The position numbers and the translations under genes were made by a program. 64,000 nt of DNA from contig JAAYFS010000023.1 in assembly GCA_012728115.1 (NCBI GenBank), forward strand, positions 30,049 to 94,048, given 5' to 3'. The stretch is from Bacillota bacterium. GTDB lineage: Bacteria; Bacillota; Limnochordia; Darwinibacteriales; JAAYFS01. This document shows positions 60,455-64,000 of this stretch, in pieces. Numbering within the stretch: the stretch's first letter is position 1; the number at the start of each line of letters is the position of its first letter. The notes under the pieces are model-generated. The model was not told where the DNA came from and did not search any database. It saw only the letters and a program-made list of their open reading frames with translations.

Positions 60455-61018
60455 TTATTTTCCTGAAGTTTTTAACACATAATTGAGTATAAAACCGCAG
60501 GCCGCTCCACCGACAATGAGCCATACCGCATGGATATCGGTAAAAACATTGAGGGCAAAGGCGATTAACCCAAGGATAATCGCTGTACGACTAATTGCAG
60601 TTTGAAGAACTACCCTTAATGCCGCTGAAGCTACCAAACCAGCGACTGCTGCTCTAATCCCATTAAAAATCCTTAGAATAATATCGCTTCCTTGGATCTG
60701 GACAAAAAGACTTGCGATAGTCATGATGACTAGTAGCGATGGTAGAATTACGCCTGTGGTTGCCGCAATCGCTCCCCAAAAACCACCACGTCTATTACCA
60801 AAGAAGGTCGCTGTGTTAACGGCTATCACTCCAGGAACAGATTGAGATAGCGCATAAATATCCAAAATTTCTTCCTTCGTTGACCAATTACGTTTTTCAA
60901 TGATTTCTTTTTCAATCAAAGGTAGCATTGCTAATCCGCCACCAAAAGTGAAAAGACCGATCTTAAAGAAAGCTACGAATAATTCCCCCATCTCAGCAAG
61001 GGTAATACTTTTTTTCAT
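60455..61018 (-). CDS. Chromate transporter (short-chain CHR subunit)
   Basis: LFTFGGGLAMLPLIEKEIIEKRNW, QSVPGVIAVNTATFFGNR. Confidence 0.92.
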   Translation of the reverse strand: MKKSITLAEMGELFVAFFKIGLFTFGGGLAMLPLIEKEIIEKRNWSTKEEILDIYALSQSVPGVIAVNTATFFGNRRGGFWGAIAATTGVILPSLLVIMTIASLFVQIQGSDIILRIFNGIRAAVAGLVASAALRVVLQTAISRTAIILGLIAFALNVFTDIHAVWLIVGGAACGFILNYVLKTSGK

Positions 61019-61048
61019 TTTGATTTCCTTTCAGTTAAAAGTCTTTTT

Positions 61049-62782
61049 CTATGCAATATTGGCAAATTGTTGTGTATAGAGCCTTCGATACATACCATCC
61101 TGCTTAATCAACTCATCATGCGTTCCATACTGAATGATCTGGCCATCCTGTAAAACCGCAATTGCATCCGCATTTTTTATCGTGGAAAGGCGATGAGCAA
61201 TAATGATCGCTGTTCTATCTTGCATCAGTTTATTCAAAGCCTCTTGAATTAAATGTTCGGTTTCGGTGTCAACACTTGAAGTAGCTTCATCAAGTATCAA
61301 GATCGGGGCATTCTTTAAAATTGCCCGAGCGATACTTAACCGTTGTTTTTGTCCACCTGATAGCTTAACACCTCGTTCGCCAATATGAGTGTTATATCCT
61401 TCTGGAAGTTCAGCAATAAACTCGTGAGCATTAGCTAATTGCGCCGCCGCAAACACTTCTTCGTCAGTTGCATGGGGATTTCCATAAAGAATGTTATCTT
61501 TCACCGTACCATTAAACAAGAATACATCTTGAAGCACGATACTAATTTGTTCACGAAGTGATTTTAAACTCAAATCTCTAACGTCAATATCATCAATTAC
61601 CACTCTACCCGACTTTACATCATAAAATCTTGGAATCAGACTAGCAATTGTGGTTTTACCTACACCAGTTGGCCCAACTAAGGCTAAAGTCTTACCTGGT
61701 TCTACTTCAAAACTGATTCCTTTTAACACAGGCTCATTGGGTATATAGGAAAAATGAACGTCTTCAAATTTTATTCGACCTTGAGAGTTCTTTAATTCTA
61801 TCGGTGATGCTTTCTCTATAAGATCTGGTTGGGTATCCAACACCTCAAAAATTCGCTCGCTACTAGCTAAAGCTTGCTGTATTCCTTCATTTAAACGCGC
61901 TAGAACAACTATTGGTTGATAAAACATTCCAAGATACAACAAGAAAGCAACTATATCCTCCAGAGGCATTGATCCCTGCAACGCTTGTCTACCACCAAAA
62001 AACAATACGATAACCGTTCCGATCGAGGCAAACCATTCGATCGCTGGATAATGTAATGCATTCAGTTTAAGAGCATATAAAAGGTCTTCTGTATAGGTTT
62101 TCGCTCTTTTTGCAACTCTTGTGGCTTCCCGTTTTTCCCGAGTGAAGATTTGAATTTCTTTTATACCCGAAATATTATCTTGTAAGAGAGCGTTTAACTC
62201 CGCAATACTTTCCTGTGCCAATCTGAAAGCGGGACGAACAAGTCTACTAAAATTAAGTGCCAAAAGCACGATAAATGGCATTGGAAGTAAAGTATACAGT
62301 GTTAACCTCGGATTAAGAGTAAACAGAATAATGGCTACTCCAATGAATAGTAAGGTGTTTACAATTAAATCTGGAACAGCGTGAGCTAAAAGCGGCTCTA
62401 GCTTCTCAGTATCGTTAATAATCCGTGACATTAGTTGCCCAGTTTGCTTATCGTGATAGTATCGTAAGGATAACTTTTGCATGCTTTCATAGATACTAAC
62501 TCTCAGTTTCTCAACAAGTTCCCACGCCACACGGTGAGAAACATAGCTAGTGATAAACTGAAACACCGCTCTGACAATATATACTCCGATTAAGATCAAG
62601 CTCATCCAACCAATTTTCTCAAGCATATCAGAACTGTTTTCTTGAAACAAACTGATCAATGTTCGAATGATCCAAGGAGAATAGAGATTTGCTACCGTAA
62701 CACCGATCGTTGCAAAAATAACTAACACCACTCGACCACGATAGTCTTTTAACAAGCTAAGTAATCGCCCTAATGTGTTCAA
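61049..62782 (-). CDS. MsbA/multidrug-type ABC exporter (fused TMD-NBD)
   Basis: ALVGPTGVGKTTIASLIPRFYD, GVKLSGGQKQRLSIARAIL, LILDEATSSVD. Confidence 0.94.
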   Translation of the reverse strand: MNTLGRLLSLLKDYRGRVVLVIFATIGVTVANLYSPWIIRTLISLFQENSSDMLEKIGWMSLILIGVYIVRAVFQFITSYVSHRVAWELVEKLRVSIYESMQKLSLRYYHDKQTGQLMSRIINDTEKLEPLLAHAVPDLIVNTLLFIGVAIILFTLNPRLTLYTLLPMPFIVLLALNFSRLVRPAFRLAQESIAELNALLQDNISGIKEIQIFTREKREATRVAKRAKTYTEDLLYALKLNALHYPAIEWFASIGTVIVLFFGGRQALQGSMPLEDIVAFLLYLGMFYQPIVVLARLNEGIQQALASSERIFEVLDTQPDLIEKASPIELKNSQGRIKFEDVHFSYIPNEPVLKGISFEVEPGKTLALVGPTGVGKTTIASLIPRFYDVKSGRVVIDDIDVRDLSLKSLREQISIVLQDVFLFNGTVKDNILYGNPHATDEEVFAAAQLANAHEFIAELPEGYNTHIGERGVKLSGGQKQRLSIARAILKNAPILILDEATSSVDTETEHLIQEALNKLMQDRTAIIIAHRLSTIKNADAIAVLQDGQIIQYGTHDELIKQDGMYRRLYTQQFANIA

Positions 62783-62805
62783 CTATCTCACCCTCCATTT
62801 CCCAA

Positions 62806-64000
62806 CTATTGATTAAGACCCTCGAAAACTAATGAATCAATATGTTCTTCGAATGCTACCAATTTGCTCTCAGCTTCGCTTTGTTCAGTTGCTACTACAC
62901 CTACATAACGTTTCATCTTTGGCTCGGTTCCCGAAGGTCTTAGAGTGATTCTGTCACCCTCTACCGTCTCCCACTGGACAATATTCTCTCGTGGAAAATC
63001 CATTCTTCTAACCTGGTCGGTCAGCAAATCATGTTCCTCACCAACGGCGAAGTTACGTACAAACCGTATTTTTTTTCCTGCGATTTCAGTTAGTGATCTT
63101 TCTAGTAAGTATGCGAGGATATTCTTACTCTTTTCTGATTCTGAACTACTACCAAAATTGAAGGAACGTAAAGTTTCTAGATAGTATCCATGCTCTTCAA
63201 ATAATTCGTAAATCCGTTCCTCCAAGTTCAGTCCATTATTTTTATAGAAATTCGCCATTTCGGCGATAAGCAAACAAGCAAGAACTGCATCTTTGTCCCT
63301 AATGAATGTTCCTGCTAAATATCCATAACTTTCTTCAAAACCAAACAGGAATCTCTTGCCTTCTTGCTCTAAACGTCCGATTCGATCGCCAATATACTTA
63401 AAACCGATCAAGGTGTTTTCCACACTAACACCATATTTCTTAGCAATCGGTTCAATCATTTCTGTAGACACAACCGTTTTAATAACAACAGAATCACTTA
63501 GATCTTCCTTAGCTTTAATTGTGAGTAAATAATCAGTAAGTAAAACCCCTACTTGATTGCCCGACAAAAGCACATAGCGTTCGCCATTCCAAACTGCAAT
63601 ACCCACTCGATCTCCATCAGGATCAGTGGCCAAGATCAAGTCGTAGATACCATCTTTAGCTTTTTTAAATGCTAAACTAAAACTTTCCGCATCCTCAGGG
63701 TTTGGTGAAGTCACTGTTGGAAAATTTCCATCCGCAATCATTTGTTCCTCAACACAATCGACATTCACAAATCGAGCTAGTTCAAGCAGTCTCGGAACTA
63801 AATTTCTACCTGTACCATGAAGCGGAGTATAAAGTATTTTAATTTTTTTCTCGCCCGCAGAGATTACTTCCAACTCGTTAACAGCTTGAAAATATGCTTG
63901 ATATGTCTCTTCTCCTAGAACATGCCAAAGCGGATGTACATCAGGCTGAGATTCTACTCTAACATCGGATAGACTAAGAGTTTTCATCTGGTCACTTACA
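62806..64000 (-). CDS. Phosphohexomutase (phosphoglucomutase/phosphomannomutase), N-terminus beyond right edge
   Basis: ILYTPLHGTGRNLVPRLLE, ATDPDGDRVGIAV, FGFEESYGYL, RPSGTEPKMKRY; frame open through 64000, so the ORF-track Met at 63987 is internal. Confidence 0.92.
   Translation of the reverse strand, partial: VSDQMKTLSLSDVRVESQPDVHPLWHVLGEETYQAYFQAVNELEVISAGEKKIKILYTPLHGTGRNLVPRLLELARFVNVDCVEEQMIADGNFPTVTSPNPEDAESFSLAFKKAKDGIYDLILATDPDGDRVGIAVWNGERYVLLSGNQVGVLLTDYLLTIKAKEDLSDSVVIKTVVSTEMIEPIAKKYGVSVENTLIGFKYIGDRIGRLEQEGKRFLFGFEESYGYLAGTFIRDKDAVLACLLIAEMANFYKNNGLNLEERIYELFEEHGYYLETLRSFNFGSSSESEKSKNILAYLLERSLTEIAGKKIRFVRNFAVGEEHDLLTDQVRRMDFPRENIVQWETVEGDRITLRPSGTEPKMKRYVGVVATEQSEAESKLVAFEEHIDSLVFEGLNQ

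Noticed and set aside
59878-61018. Tandem chromate transporter genes as a duplication
   Set aside because: Paired short-chain CHR subunits encoded by adjacent genes are a known arrangement.

Overview
This window looks like an ordinary chromosomal segment of an anaerobic, low-GC Bacillota-type bacterium. I saw no prophage, transposase, CRISPR array, rRNA or tRNA. Most genes lie on the minus strand in long operons: (i) an Mrp/Mbh-type Na+/H+ antiporter operon running off the left edge (1-4539); (ii) cell-wall genes: PASTA-containing PBP, D,D-carboxypeptidase, FemAB, alanine racemase, SppA, M23/LysM peptidase (4619-12900); (iii) trxB and a KamA-family radical SAM aminomutase whose substrate-site residues match glutamate 2,3-aminomutase rather than lysine 2,3-aminomutase; (iv) a complete rnfCDGEAB operon followed by apbE (15285-21256); (v) a block of four exported proteins including a possible C-terminal-Phe beta-barrel, a LolA-like protein and an M48 protease with a PD40/TolB-like tail (21882-25226); (vi) branched-chain amino acid operon ilvD-B-N-C-leuA-cimA-leuC-leuD without leuB, preceded by a structured leader; (vii) purE-K-F-M-N-D plus a flavodiiron protein, without purH; (viii) MscS channel, an ABC_sub_bind-type ABC transporter with an attenuator-like leader, a TetR-controlled dppABC-like operon, a chromate transporter pair, an MsbA-like ABC exporter and a partial phosphohexomutase. 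The observations I rate highest are the inferred beta-glutamate synthesis next to Na+-type bioenergetics, the envelope-like exported cassette (possible diderm), the ilvD leader and ABC-transporter leader structures, and the two TetR operators. I cannot claim a wholly new system from sequence alone.
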